NCBI GenBank assembly: GCA_965197575.1 | Contig: OZ240214.1 | Coordinates: 2,914,001-2,978,000 of the forward strand | DNA length: 64,000 nt | Direction of reading: 5' to 3' | Source: VXOI01 sp965197575 | Lineage (GTDB): Bacteria; Chloroflexota; Dehalococcoidia; Lucifugimonadales; UBA3495 | Shown here: positions 55,851 to 64,000 of the stretch, piece after piece | Layout of the letters: each line of letters begins with the position of its first letter | Position numbering within the stretch: the first letter of the stretch is position 1 | Notes under the pieces: generated by a model | Databases searched by the model: none | Told to the model about the DNA's origin: nothing | Seen by the model: the letters and a program-made list of their open reading frames with translations, nothing else | Position numbers and translations under genes: made by a program

Positions 55851-56704
55851 CTCACGAGATTAAGCTCGGCCGGGCTCTCAACGACTCCTACGCCGAGCTC
55901 CTGCAGCATTACGGGATGGAATCCACCCTGACAAATTCGGGGGAGGCGCACGAAAACGGCGTCGCCGAGCAGGCCCACTACCGGCTGAAGGACGCTTTGG
56001 ACCAAGCCCTCATGCTGCGGGGCAGCCGGGATTTCGATTCCGTCAACGGCTACACCAGCTTTGTCAGGAGGGTGGTTGAGCGGCGCAACCGGCTGGTGAT
56101 GGGAAAGCTGGAGCAGGAACGCCCTCATCTGCAACCCCTGCCGCCAGCCCCAGTGCCGGAGTACGTCAACTACCGGGCCAAGGTGCGCAAGTGGAGCACC
56201 ATCCAGGCAGCCGGCCGGACCTACACCGCGCCCTCCCGGCTCATCGGGAAGGAGGTGCAGGTCCGGCTGTACGCCGAGCACCTGGAAGTGTACTACAAGG
56301 CCCACCTGGTGGAACGTATGGAAAGGGTGCGGGGTGAGCGGGAGGCCCGCGTCGACTACCGGCACATCATCGGCTCCTTGGTGCGCAAGCCCGGAGCCTT
56401 CGCCCGCTATCGGTTCCGGGAGCAGACGTTTCCCACCATCACCTTTCGGCTGGCCTACGACGCCCTGCGGAAATGGCAGGGCGAGCGGGCCGACGTGGAG
56501 TACGTGCGCATCCTGCACCTGGCGACAACCATGGAGTCCACGGTGGACAGCGCCCTGGCCCTGCTGCTGGAGGCCGGTGATCCCTTCGACTACGGCGCGG
56601 TCAAGGAGCTGGCGAACCCGGCACTGCCTCGGGCGCCGGTGCTGAGCCTGCCCGGAATGCCGGACCTGAGGGTCTACGACAGCCTGCTGGCGGGGGTGGC
56701 CTGA
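55848..56704 (+). pseudogene. istA: IS21 transposase IstA, right copy, truncated
   Basis: From about 55865 the plus frame reads LGRALNDSYAELLQHYG, EAHENGVAEQAHYRLKDALD, SVNGYTSFVRRVVERRNRLV and on to LRVYDSLLAGVA with a stop at 56702-56704. This end is intact, but it lacks the N-terminal half, as does the left copy. Protein identity with the left copy is high but not complete, so they are diverged copies and not a recent duplication. Confidence 0.88.
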
Positions 56705-57486
56705 TGCTGGACACCGTGGCGATACAGGACAGGGTCCAGGATCGGGGAGCTCTGCCATCAATTCCGGCTGCCCACCATGGGGGCGCAGTCAGTGTCCCGC
56801 ATCACCGCCGCCGGCCACGGTGATGCTCTGGAGACCCTGCTGGAAGTGCTGGAGCAGGAGGCCGAGGACCGCAGGCAGCGGCGCATCGGCAGGCTCCGCA
56901 CGGCGTCCAAGCTGCCCGCGGGCAAGACCTGGGAGACTTTCGAGCATGACCGGGTGCCCCTGGACTGCAACAGCAGCTGGGGCAACTGGCCAACGGCAGC
57001 TTCGTGGAACGCGGTGTCAACGTGCTGGCCTTCGGATTGCCCGGCACCGGCAAGACCCATGCCCTGTGCGCCGTGGGCCACCGGCTGGTGGAGTCGGGCC
57101 GCTCGGTGCTCTTCGCCCCGGCCTACCGGCTGGTGCAGGACCTTCTGGCCGCCAAGAGGGACCTGGCGCTGCCGCGACAATTACGCAAGCTCGACAACTA
57201 CGATTTTCTCCTGCTGGACGACCTGGGCTATCTGCCCCAAGGGGCCGAGGAGTCCGAGGTGCTATTCACGCTCATCGCCGAACGCTACGAACGCCGGTCC
57301 CTGGGCATCACCTCCAACCTGGTCTTCTCCCAGTGGGAGCACATCTTCGCCAACCCCATGGCCACTGCTGCGGCCATCGACCGGGTGGTGCATCACTCGG
57401 TCATCCTGGAATTCGATGTCCCCAGCTACAGAACCGGCGTGGCGCAGCAACGAGGTCAGGAACAGGAGGTGAACCAGCAAGAATAA
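56704..57486 (+). pseudogene. istB: IS21 helper ATPase IstB, right copy, frameshifted
   Basis: The start ATG overlaps the istA stop (TGATG). The frame changes near 56740 (to ELCHQFRLPTMGAQ) and near 56965 (from FEHDRVPL to LQQQLGQLANGSFVERGVNV). The rest, with GLPGTGKTH and FLLLDDLGYLPQ, is intact to 57486. Both shifts look like single-base losses. The left copy shows the uninterrupted protein. Confidence 0.88.
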
Positions 57487-57529
57487 TCGACGGATCCGGC
57501 AAAGGTAGTTGACGTCAAACAACAACTCC

Positions 57530-58569
57530 GTCGAGCCGGAGAAACGGTATTTCTACCGGGTCGTGGCGGTGAACACGCACGGGGGTTCGCCGCCGTCCAG
57601 GTTCCGGCGGCAGATTGCCCAAGCCACTTCACCCGGCTGCCGGTTCCGGATTTCCCTGATCCGCTGGACATTAAAACGGCAGGTGCGCGGCCCCTGGGTT
57701 CCCACCGCCACCGTCACCTCCCGCCAGGCCTCCTCCGGCAATTCATCACTGCGCTTCGCCATGGTCCGGCGCTGCCCGCCCTCCAGCTTGGGCTTGCCGG
57801 GACGCCCGCACCCCTGGCAGGCCGGTTTGGTCCAAGCCGGCTCCAGCGGCCGCACCGTGGCGCCCGCCGGAACGTCCAGAACGTACCGTATCCCCTGGGC
57901 CGCCAGACCGTCCCGAAAGGAGTGGACATACCGAAGGCATCGTCCCCCGCAGCCCACGGGGCATCAAGCCGGCCGCGCTCCGGGCCCGTTCCAGCATCTC
58001 CAGGGCCAACTCCGTCTTCGACCGGCTGCTCCGCCGGTCCGCAGGCAATCCCGACACCTCGCACCGGCCGCAGTCCGAAGTCCAACTCTCGGGCCGATAC
58101 AGCCGCTTGTCCACCAGCGCACGCCCTCGCGGGCTGACCTAAGCCAGAAACATTCCAGCCTGGCAGTTGGCTGCCTTCCCAAACCTCCCACCGTATTGCC
58201 GGGCCACTCCCGCCGACTTCCTCCCTGCTTCGGGAAGTCGCTGCCGTCGAACACCCACACCGCCTCCGGGGGCGCCAACTTGGGCGCCAGCTATTCTTGG
58301 AGGCGTCCCATGACCGCGCCATCGTCCCAACGGGCCTCGCTGAGAAAACGCTGCAACGCCCGGGCCGGCACTCCCACCGATTCGGAGAGATTCCCGGCAT
58401 TGCGCCGCTCCTGGGACTGAACCAGCAGGGCCCGGAGGCAATCCCAGCTGTACTCCCGCCACTGCTTGCGGCCAAAGGCCGAAGCGAAGAAGGAATGAAA
58501 TTCTTGAAAGCTGTCGTAAACCCCAAGGAACTCCGCCACATCCATCACCCCTCCGCACACCCACCACAC
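57530..58569 (-). pseudogene. IS701-family transposase, frameshifted and 3'-truncated
   Basis: The start (58569) region reads MDVAEFLGVYDSFQEFHSFF and RKQWREYSWDCLRALLVQSQ; after shifts, VWVFDGSDFPKQG, AGVARQYGGRFGKAANCQAG, FLAYVSPRG and LVDKRLYRPESWTSD follow, with later pieces RYVLDVPAGATVRPLEPAW and TFRFNVQRIRE-like text. DGSDFPKQG holds the first catalytic Asp. Several frameshifts; the end is cut by the IS21 unit at about 57514. Confidence 0.8.
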
Positions 58570-58622
58570 AACATCTCAGGAAATACTTTACCCTATAACC
58601 CGTCGTTGTAATACTAAACCAA

Positions 58623-60055
58623 GTAACTGTTCAGACTGGAGCGAGTTGGGGTTGGGAGAGGATGGAGTTCAGGGCATGGCAGGGGTTGCGGCCCCGCAAG
58701 CGCCAAGTGCCGAACAAGGAAGCCAGAACGCTCTTGGTGGTGCTCCCTTCCGGTGAACGGGTCCCGCCGCTGATCTTCCGGCTTACCACCGCAGGACGCA
58801 GGCTGCGCTCCGCCGCGTTATTGTCCGCGCTCACCAGGGGGGCAGCGACGAAGGTAAACAACTCCGGCAAAAAGCGTTCCACCCGCTGACACAGCACGCT
58901 CATGGGCGCGTCGCTGCCCAAGTGAGGCTTGCAGATGGACAACATCTGCTCTTGGAACTGCTGTTGTTGCTTCACCCGCTGGACCCGCTGCACCGTTTCC
59001 GGCAGGCCCGGGTCAGGGCCGGGATGTGCCTGGGCCTGGTCATATACTTCCCGGACCTCTTGAGTCCATTCGACCAGTCCCTGATGCCCGGGTATTTTTC
59101 CTTCAGTTGGTGGATGTCCCGCAGCAGGTGGGTCCAACATCTCTGATGCAGCCCTTGATGCACGTTGTAAGCTCCGTAGAAGTCACTGACCAGCACGCCC
59201 TCAAACTCATCTCCCAACACCTCCGCAACCGCCTGCCTTCCCCGGCTGGCCCGGCGGAGGAAGCAACGCACTTCCGGAGTGCTCAAGCTCCAGAGATACC
59301 CGTTGCGGCCATCTTCCCGCCAGCCTGTTTCGTCCCCATACACCACCGGACTGGCTCGAATCTCCCGCTGCAACCGGTTGTACTCCTCCTGGCCGCGCCC
59401 GGCCACTCCACGCACCAAAGCCACCAGTTCCCCCACGCTAAGGCGCAGTCTGTAGCGCCACTTCAGGTAGCGTTGAATCACTCCATAGGGAAGCCGGCGG
59501 GAAGCCGGCACTCCTCCCGGAGCACGCATACCTCCTGCTGCACTGAGATTCCCACCCGTTGCCCCCCTACTGCCAGGGAGCTCCAATCCGGTTCGGGGGG
59601 CCACCGCTGCCCGCACTTCCGGCAGGTGCGTTCCAGCGCCACGTGCTCAGTCACCCGCGCCCGCACCTGGGGTATCGATATCACCTGGCGGCTTCCGCGC
59701 ACCCTCCCGCCTGGCAGGGGTATCCCGCAGTCCGGACAACTGGCCGTGGCGTGCTCCACCCGGTGGGTGGGATCCTCCCGCCGCCGGGCAAAGCCGTGGG
59801 CCCGCTTCTTGCGTTCCTGCTTGGGGCGGTCCGGCCGGTTGGCCTTGGCCCAAGAGGGTGGCTTCCACTCCTTCACGCCCTCTATTGGAGCCTTTTGCTG
59901 GCCTTCCAACTCGGCGATTCGGGCTTTCAACGCCTCAACATGGCCTAGGAGTTGACTAACCAACTGAATCAACTCCTCACGGGAGGCCCCAACTAAATTC
60001 ACCTCCCGGTCCATGCTTATAGCCTACCCCTGACTTAGCCAGTCTGAACAGTTAC
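58623..60055 (-). mobile_element. IS66-family element
   Basis: 1433 bp with perfect 17-bp inverted ends (GTAACTGTTCAGACTGG and its complement). Only the large transposase gene is present, as in the ISBst12-like branch without tnpA/tnpB. A clear 8-bp duplication is not visible. Confidence 0.88.
58631..60014 (-). pseudogene. tnpC: IS66-family transposase, frameshifted
   Basis: Frame 1 (from 60014) has the coiled start ALKARIAELEGQQKAPIEGV and the zinc domain ASCPDCGIPLPGG, TCRKCGQRW. Frame 2 (from about 59515) has VVYGDETGWREDGRNGYLWS, GVLVSDFYGAYNVHQGLHQR and CWTHLLRDIHQLKEKYPG. Frame 3 (from about 59090) has DNNAAERSLRPAVVSRKISG with the final Glu. Two shifts break it. All catalytic residues can be located, so decay is recent. 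Confidence 0.9.
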
Positions 60056-60178
60056 CGACAACACATCCACTAGCCGCCTGTTGCGGGGTTGATATATACT
60101 TCGTTGGGCTATTTTGGCGAGTTTTCCGACGCGCGCTTCGCGGGGCGCGGGCCAGCTTCTTCTGGAGTGGATAGCTAG
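60056..60178. promoter_or_regulatory. Upstream region of the lipoprotein-sat genes
   Basis: Contains tatatac (60091 region) as a possible -10 element and a short GC-rich hairpin (gcgcgcttcgcggggcgcg, about 60131-60150). GGAG lies 11 nt before the start at 60179. No operator is recognised. Confidence 0.3.
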
Positions 60179-60328
60179 ATGCGTATACCGGGCAGGCGCA
60201 CCGGCCGGGCAATTGCAGGACTCTTGTTCGCTGGACTCATCCTTCTCTCCACCGTGGCCAGTCATGGGTGCGACGTCAGCGGCTCCAGCCCGGCCAACAA
60301 CGCCGGGGCGCCGGTGACGCCTGGATGA
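60179..60328 (+). CDS. Small predicted lipoprotein
   Basis: A 49-residue frame: a positively charged start (MRIPGRRTGR), a hydrophobic segment (AIAGLLFAGLILLSTVA), SHGC as a possible lipobox, and a short Ser/Gly/Ala/Pro-rich tail (DVSGSSPANNAGAPVTPG). Its stop is 1 nt before the sat start, so the two may be coupled. It could be a leader peptide or a membrane-anchored small protein; the lipobox is weak (His before Gly-Cys). No family is known to me. Confidence 0.5.
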   Translation: MRIPGRRTGRAIAGLLFAGLILLSTVASHGCDVSGSSPANNAGAPVTPG

Positions 60329-60329
60329 C

Positions 60330-61613
60330 ATGGCTGTCGATAATAGCCTCTCTCCCCACGGCGGCGCGCTAGCGCTGTCCGTCGCCCCGCCTGCCGAGGC
60401 CGCCCGCCTGGCCGCCGGACTGCCCCGCATCGCCGTCCGCGACCAGATCGCGCGGGAGGTCATCAACCTCTCCTACGGTTTCTTCTCTCCGCTGGACGGG
60501 TTCATGTCGCGGGCCGACCTGGACTCCGTGGTGCGCCAGATGACCCTCGAAAGCGGCTACGTTTGGAGCATCCCCATCGTTTTCGACGTAGCTCCCGAAG
60601 TCTTGGCCGGACTCGCGGTTTCCGTCGGCGACTCCCTGTTGCTCACCTACCAGGAGCAACCCCTGGCGGCGCTGGAAATCGCCGAGGTGTACCACTACGA
60701 CAAGCAGTTCATGGCGGAGCGGGTCTACGGCACCGCCGACCCGGCGCACCCCGGCGTGGCGCGCACCCTGGCCTTGGCGGACACGTTCGTCGGCGGCAAG
60801 GTGACGCTGGTGAACCCGCCGCGAATCAACCCGCCCTTCGACCGTTTCTGGAAGACGCCGGAGCAGGTAAGGCAGCGGCTGGCCGTCTTGGGCTGGGAGT
60901 CGGCAGTAGCGCACCAGACCCGCAACGTGCCCCACGCCGGGCACGAATGGCTGATGAAGGGGGCGTTCCTGGCCTCCGGGGCCGACGGCATCCTGGTCAG
61001 CGCGGTAATTGGGGAGAAGAAGCCGGGAGACTACATCGACGAGGCTATCGTGCTGGCCCACGACCTGTTGCGGGAGGAAGGTTTTTTCCAGCAGGGGATC
61101 CACGAAACGTCGACCCTGATGTGGGACATGCGCTACGCTGGGCCCAGAGAAGCGGTTTTCCACGCCATCGTCCGCAAAAACCTGGGCTGCACCCACCACA
61201 TGTTCGGGCGCGATCATGCCGGCGTGGGCAGCTACTACGACACCTACGCCGCCCACCAAGTCTTTGACACGCTCCCGTATCTTGGGATAAAGTCGGTGCT
61301 CACCCTGGAGTGGTGGTACTGTCCGGTGTGCGACGGCGTGGCCTACGAGGGGATTTGCGGCCACCGGGACCGGAAGCAGGACTTGGCGGGAACGCTGATT
61401 AGAAGCATAATAAGCGGTGGTGTCGGCCCGGCGTCGACGACACTGCGGCCCCAAGTGCTGGAAGTCGTCCGCCATTGCGCGGAGAAATACGGTATGGGTT
61501 CGCCCTTCGTGACCGAGGAATATTTGGAAAACCGGACCCCGGTAATTTCGATGCCCGACTTCGAGACGGAGGCGGGCTGTTGCACCTGTACCGGCCAGCA
61601 GGCCGATAGTTGA
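60330..61613 (+). CDS. sat: ATP sulfurylase (sulfate adenylyltransferase)
   Basis: A 427-residue enzyme that interconverts sulfate + ATP and APS + PPi. It has VAHQTRNVPHAGHEWLMKGA (the QTRNPxHRGHE-like active site with changed second half), FGRDHAGVGSYYD, and the zinc site CPVCDGVAYEGICGH. C-terminal CCTCTG is an extra Cys-rich tail. The arrangement with aprBA means dissimilatory sulfur metabolism; whether oxidative (sulfite to sulfate) or reductive cannot be told, because no dsr genes are in the window. Confidence 0.96.
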   Translation: MAVDNSLSPHGGALALSVAPPAEAARLAAGLPRIAVRDQIAREVINLSYGFFSPLDGFMSRADLDSVVRQMTLESGYVWSIPIVFDVAPEVLAGLAVSVGDSLLLTYQEQPLAALEIAEVYHYDKQFMAERVYGTADPAHPGVARTLALADTFVGGKVTLVNPPRINPPFDRFWKTPEQVRQRLAVLGWESAVAHQTRNVPHAGHEWLMKGAFLASGADGILVSAVIGEKKPGDYIDEAIVLAHDLLREEGFFQQGIHETSTLMWDMRYAGPREAVFHAIVRKNLGCTHHMFGRDHAGVGSYYDTYAAHQVFDTLPYLGIKSVLTLEWWYCPVCDGVAYEGICGHRDRKQDLAGTLIRSIISGGVGPASTTLRPQVLEVVRHCAEKYGMGSPFVTEEYLENRTPVISMPDFETEAGCCTCTGQQADS

Positions 61614-61622
61614 TTTCGCCGA

Positions 61623-61655
61623 CCCCCTCTCGGATTGGAGAGGGGGTAATTTTTT
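61623..61655 (+). terminator. Rho-independent terminator after sat
   Basis: Stem CCCCCTCTC with GAGAGGGGG around a short loop, followed by taaTTTTTT. It lies 10 nt after the sat stop and suggests that sat and aprBA are partly separate transcripts. Confidence 0.85.
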
Positions 61656-61688
61656 GCCGGAAAAACACCCGAACTGGAGGGGTAAGCC

Positions 61689-62135
61689 GTGCCAACGTTC
61701 GTAAACCCCGACGCCTGCAACGCCTGCGCGGGCGAGCATCAAGGCCCGCTCTGTGTCTACATCTGCCCCAACGACCTCATGGTGTTGGACCCCGCGACTA
61801 GCAAGGGCTATAACCAGGAGCCCGACATGTGCTCCGAATGTTACGCCTGTGTCAAGATGTGTCCCCAAGAGGCGATAAATGTCCGGGGCTACGCCGACTT
61901 CGTTCCCTTGGGCGCGCTGGTGCAGCCGCACCGCACCGAGGACGGCCTGCATTGGGAGGTGGTGTTCCGAGACGGGCGCCGCCTGGATTTCACCTACCAG
62001 TCGCGCACGAGACCGGCGGGGACGGTAACGCCCTACGAGGACTTCACCGAGGACCGGGTGCAAGACCTGCGCAATCAGAACCTGGCCGGCGATTCCGTTT
62101 GGCTGGGAGTCTCCCAACTTCCCACGCCGAGATAG
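61689..62135 (+). CDS. aprB: Adenylylsulfate reductase beta subunit
   Basis: A 148-residue iron-sulfur protein that moves electrons to and from AprA. Two [4Fe-4S] sites: CNACAGEHQGPLCVYICPND, and CSECYACVKMCPQEAI. The C-terminal tail (GDSVWLGVSQLPTPR) is typical and wraps AprA. The start is GTG at 61689, preceded by ggagggg. It is 77 nt before aprA; a hairpin (CCCCTC/GAGAGGGG) sits between them at about 62172-62192. Confidence 0.96.
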   Translation: MPTFVNPDACNACAGEHQGPLCVYICPNDLMVLDPATSKGYNQEPDMCSECYACVKMCPQEAINVRGYADFVPLGALVQPHRTEDGLHWEVVFRDGRRLDFTYQSRTRPAGTVTPYEDFTEDRVQDLRNQNLAGDSVWLGVSQLPTPR

Positions 62136-62212
62136 TTTCGGACGAGGCAGTTTCGAGTATCGAATCGAGTCCCCCTCCAACAACGAGAGGGGTAAAGGAT
62201 GAGGGTCGAGTT

Positions 62213-64000
62213 TTGCCGTTACCTAGCACAGAAACAGTCGATTGCGACATCCTGATCATCGGCGGCGGCATGTCGGGCTGCGGCGCCGCATTCGAGGCAA
62301 AGTATTGGGCCGGCGACCGCCGCGTCGTGCTGGTCGAGAAGGCCGCCATAGAACGCAGCGGGGCCACCGGCGAAGGGCTGTCGGCTATCAATTGCTACAT
62401 GGGCCAGCGCTACGGTTGGAACACCCCCGAGGACTTCGTGAACTACGTGGTCAACGACATGATGGGCCTGGCCCGCGAGGACCTCGTCTACGACGTGGGC
62501 CGCCATGTGGACAACTCGGTTCACCTGCTGGAAGAGTGGGGACTGCCCATCTGGAAGCAGGAAAACGGGCAATACGAGCGCATCGGCCGCTGGCAAATTC
62601 CCATCCACGGCGAGTCGATCAAGCCCATCGCCGCCGAACCGGCCCGGACGGCCCTGGGGCCGGAGAACATCTACGAGCGTGTGGCCATCACCCACCTGCT
62701 CACCGACGCCGACGACCCCGAAAAAATCGCGGGCGCGCTGGGCTTTTCGGTGCGGGAAGACAAGTTCTACGTGTTCCGGTCGCCGGTGGTCATCATCACC
62801 ACCGGGGGAGCGTCCAACGTCTTCCGGCCCCGGTCGGTGAGCGAGGGACTGGGCCGGACCTGGTACTCGGTGTTCGCCACCGGATCGGCCTACGGCCTGA
62901 TGATACCCATAGGCGCGGAAATGACGCAGATGGAGCACCGTTTCGTGCCCACCCGCTTCAAGGACGGCTACGGTCCGGTGGGTATGTGGTTCCAGTATTT
63001 CCACGCCCACGTGACCAACGCCCTGGGCGAGGACTACACCGTCACCAGGGCCGACGAACTCAGCAAGTACGAGCCCTATGGCTCCGCCATCCCCACGCCC
63101 ACGCCGTTGCGCAACCACCAGATGTTCCTCGACATTCGCGACGGACTCGGCCCCATGTCGATGCGGACAGACGAGGCGATGCACAAGCTGGCCGCCGGCC
63201 CTGACGGTACGCTGGACCCGGCCAAGATGGACCAGGTGCGAAACGAGGCTTGGGAGGACTTTCTGGACATGACCATCTCCCAAGCGCTGACCTGGGCCTC
63301 CCAGAACATCGCCCCGGAGGATACCCCCTCGGAGGTGGTCCTGGCCGAGCCCTACATCATGGGTTCCCACTCCGGCGAGGCCGGCGCTTGGGTCAGCGGC
63401 CCCGAGGACGTGGCCGACGGCGATTACTTCTGGGGCTACAACCGCATGACGACCACCAAGGGGCTGTTCGCGGCTGGCGACGGCGTCGGCGCGGCCCCTC
63501 ACAAGTTCTCCTCCGGCTCCTTCACCGAGGGGCGAATCGCCGCCAAGGCCGCGGTCAACTACCTGGCCGACAACCCTGGGCGCGCCAACCCCGGCGACCA
63601 GCAGGTACAGGGGCTGCAACAGGCCATATGGACGCCACTGGAGACCTTCGACCGCTACAAGGGCGGCACCACTGCCGAGGAAATCAACCCCAACTACATC
63701 ACGCCCAAGCAGGGGTTGGTGCGGCTGCAAAAGATCATGGACGAATACGGGGCCGGAACGTCGGCGTGGTACACCACCAACGGCCCAATGTTAGAGCGCG
63801 GCATCCAGTTGATCGAGATGCTGCGCCAGGACCTGGGCCACCTGGCCGCCCGCAGCCGCCACGAGCTGATGCGCTGCTGGGAGTTGGCGCACCGGGCTTG
63901 GGTCGGCGAGGCCCACCTGCGGCACCTGCTCTACCGCGAAGAGACCCGCTGGCCCGGCTATTACTACCGCTCGGACTTCCCCAACCTCGACGACGCGAAC
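62213..64000 (+). CDS. aprA: Adenylylsulfate reductase alpha subunit, N-terminal 596 residues
   Basis: A flavoprotein that reversibly converts APS to AMP and sulfite. It has CDILIIGGGMSGCGAAFEAK (FAD fold), EKAAIERSGATGEGLSAINC, MIPIGAEMTQMEHRFVPTRF and FKDGYGPVGMWFQYF, all characteristic of AprA. The start is a TTG at 62213-62215, with GAGGG 7 nt upstream; the nearby ATG at 62199 is in another frame. It continues past the window edge. The direction of the reaction is inferred only from what may follow (qmo or other genes). Confidence 0.95.
   Translation, partial: MPLPSTETVDCDILIIGGGMSGCGAAFEAKYWAGDRRVVLVEKAAIERSGATGEGLSAINCYMGQRYGWNTPEDFVNYVVNDMMGLAREDLVYDVGRHVDNSVHLLEEWGLPIWKQENGQYERIGRWQIPIHGESIKPIAAEPARTALGPENIYERVAITHLLTDADDPEKIAGALGFSVREDKFYVFRSPVVIITTGGASNVFRPRSVSEGLGRTWYSVFATGSAYGLMIPIGAEMTQMEHRFVPTRFKDGYGPVGMWFQYFHAHVTNALGEDYTVTRADELSKYEPYGSAIPTPTPLRNHQMFLDIRDGLGPMSMRTDEAMHKLAAGPDGTLDPAKMDQVRNEAWEDFLDMTISQALTWASQNIAPEDTPSEVVLAEPYIMGSHSGEAGAWVSGPEDVADGDYFWGYNRMTTTKGLFAAGDGVGAAPHKFSSGSFTEGRIAAKAAVNYLADNPGRANPGDQQVQGLQQAIWTPLETFDRYKGGTTAEEINPNYITPKQGLVRLQKIMDEYGAGTSAWYTTNGPMLERGIQLIEMLRQDLGHLAARSRHELMRCWELAHRAWVGEAHLRHLLYREETRWPGYYYRSDFPNLDDAN

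Larger units (their letters stand above)
54187..57513. mobile_element. Two IS21-family elements fused head to head
   Basis: Both outer ends carry the same IS21 terminus (GTCAACTA, then TTGCCGG, then GTCGATTA and TCTTGC, at 54187 rightwards and, complemented, at 57513 leftwards). Each side has istA then istB reading outward, but both istA genes lack their 5' halves, which meet at about 55845-55860. So the unit is an inverted 3.3-kb structure with two equivalent right ends and no left end. Confidence 0.85.

Noticed and set aside
60369..62183. A 604-residue minus-strand frame antisense to sat and aprB
   Set aside because: Composition (Val, His, Gly, Arg) is that of an antisense frame in GC-rich DNA; sat and aprB on the plus strand have clear family motifs.
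62219..63730. A 503-residue minus-strand frame opposite aprA
   Set aside because: aprA on the plus strand is unmistakable; the other frame is its shadow.

Overview
The window looks like a GC-rich chromosome fragment (roughly 60% G+C by eye) from an uncultured bacterium, most likely a Chloroflexota (Dehalococcoidia/SAR202-like) lineage. That placement is an inference from the short 167-residue EF-Ts, the paired class III CoA-transferases, the sat-aprBA genes and the heavy insertion-sequence load. No 16S gene is present to confirm it.

Layout. 1-4.1 kb: a housekeeping block on the minus strand, rpsB-tsf-pyrH-frr-uppS-cdsA. 5.1-9.8 kb: an Aap-type amino-acid ABC transporter operon (lipoprotein binding protein, two permeases, ATPase). 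9.8-22 kb: an accessory region with a broken CopG-like antitoxin, an IS1380 pseudogene, a head-to-tail IS630-IS630-IS5 array, a coiled-coil protein of unknown function, a frameshifted methyltransferase and an asparaginase-fold gene split by an IS630 copy. 22-31 kb: an intact catabolic cluster on the plus strand (two CMD/AhpD-like proteins, DUF35, a thiolase-like protein, a HAD-like protein, two CaiB/BaiF CoA-transferases, an isocitrate-lyase-family protein), closed by a convergent SMP-30-like lactonase. It looks like a CoA-dependent route for breaking down an organic acid or ring compound; the substrate cannot be read from sequence. 31-60 kb: an insertion-sequence graveyard containing IS5 (several groups), IS630 (three types), ISAs1, IS21, IS66, IS701, IS607 and TnpB sequences, several MITEs, two decayed tyrosine integrases, an AlpA-like regulator, a DUF3987 gene, a tRNA-Leu, orphan and paired toxin-antitoxin genes and Uma2 proteins. 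60-64 kb: a small lipoprotein gene, sat, aprB and the 5' part of aprA, the core of dissimilatory APS/sulfite metabolism.

The most interesting structure is how the elements are assembled. Many are joined through CTAG (YTAR) sites: IS630 copies inserted at the TA of a CTAG left by a previous element, giving a five-element concatenate at 43.96-48.94 kb with only a shared TA between neighbours. One TIR-bounded, IS630-derived unit (41.13-42.50 kb) has a decayed transposase tail but an intact MazEF pair. It sits inside the DUF3987 gene, which can be rebuilt in frame by removing the unit and one TA. Two short MITEs elsewhere carry the same termini. A nucleotide stretch at the -1 frameshift site is conserved across three diverged IS630 types.

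All family calls rest on reading motifs by eye. Statements on pathway direction, taxonomy and activity are inference.
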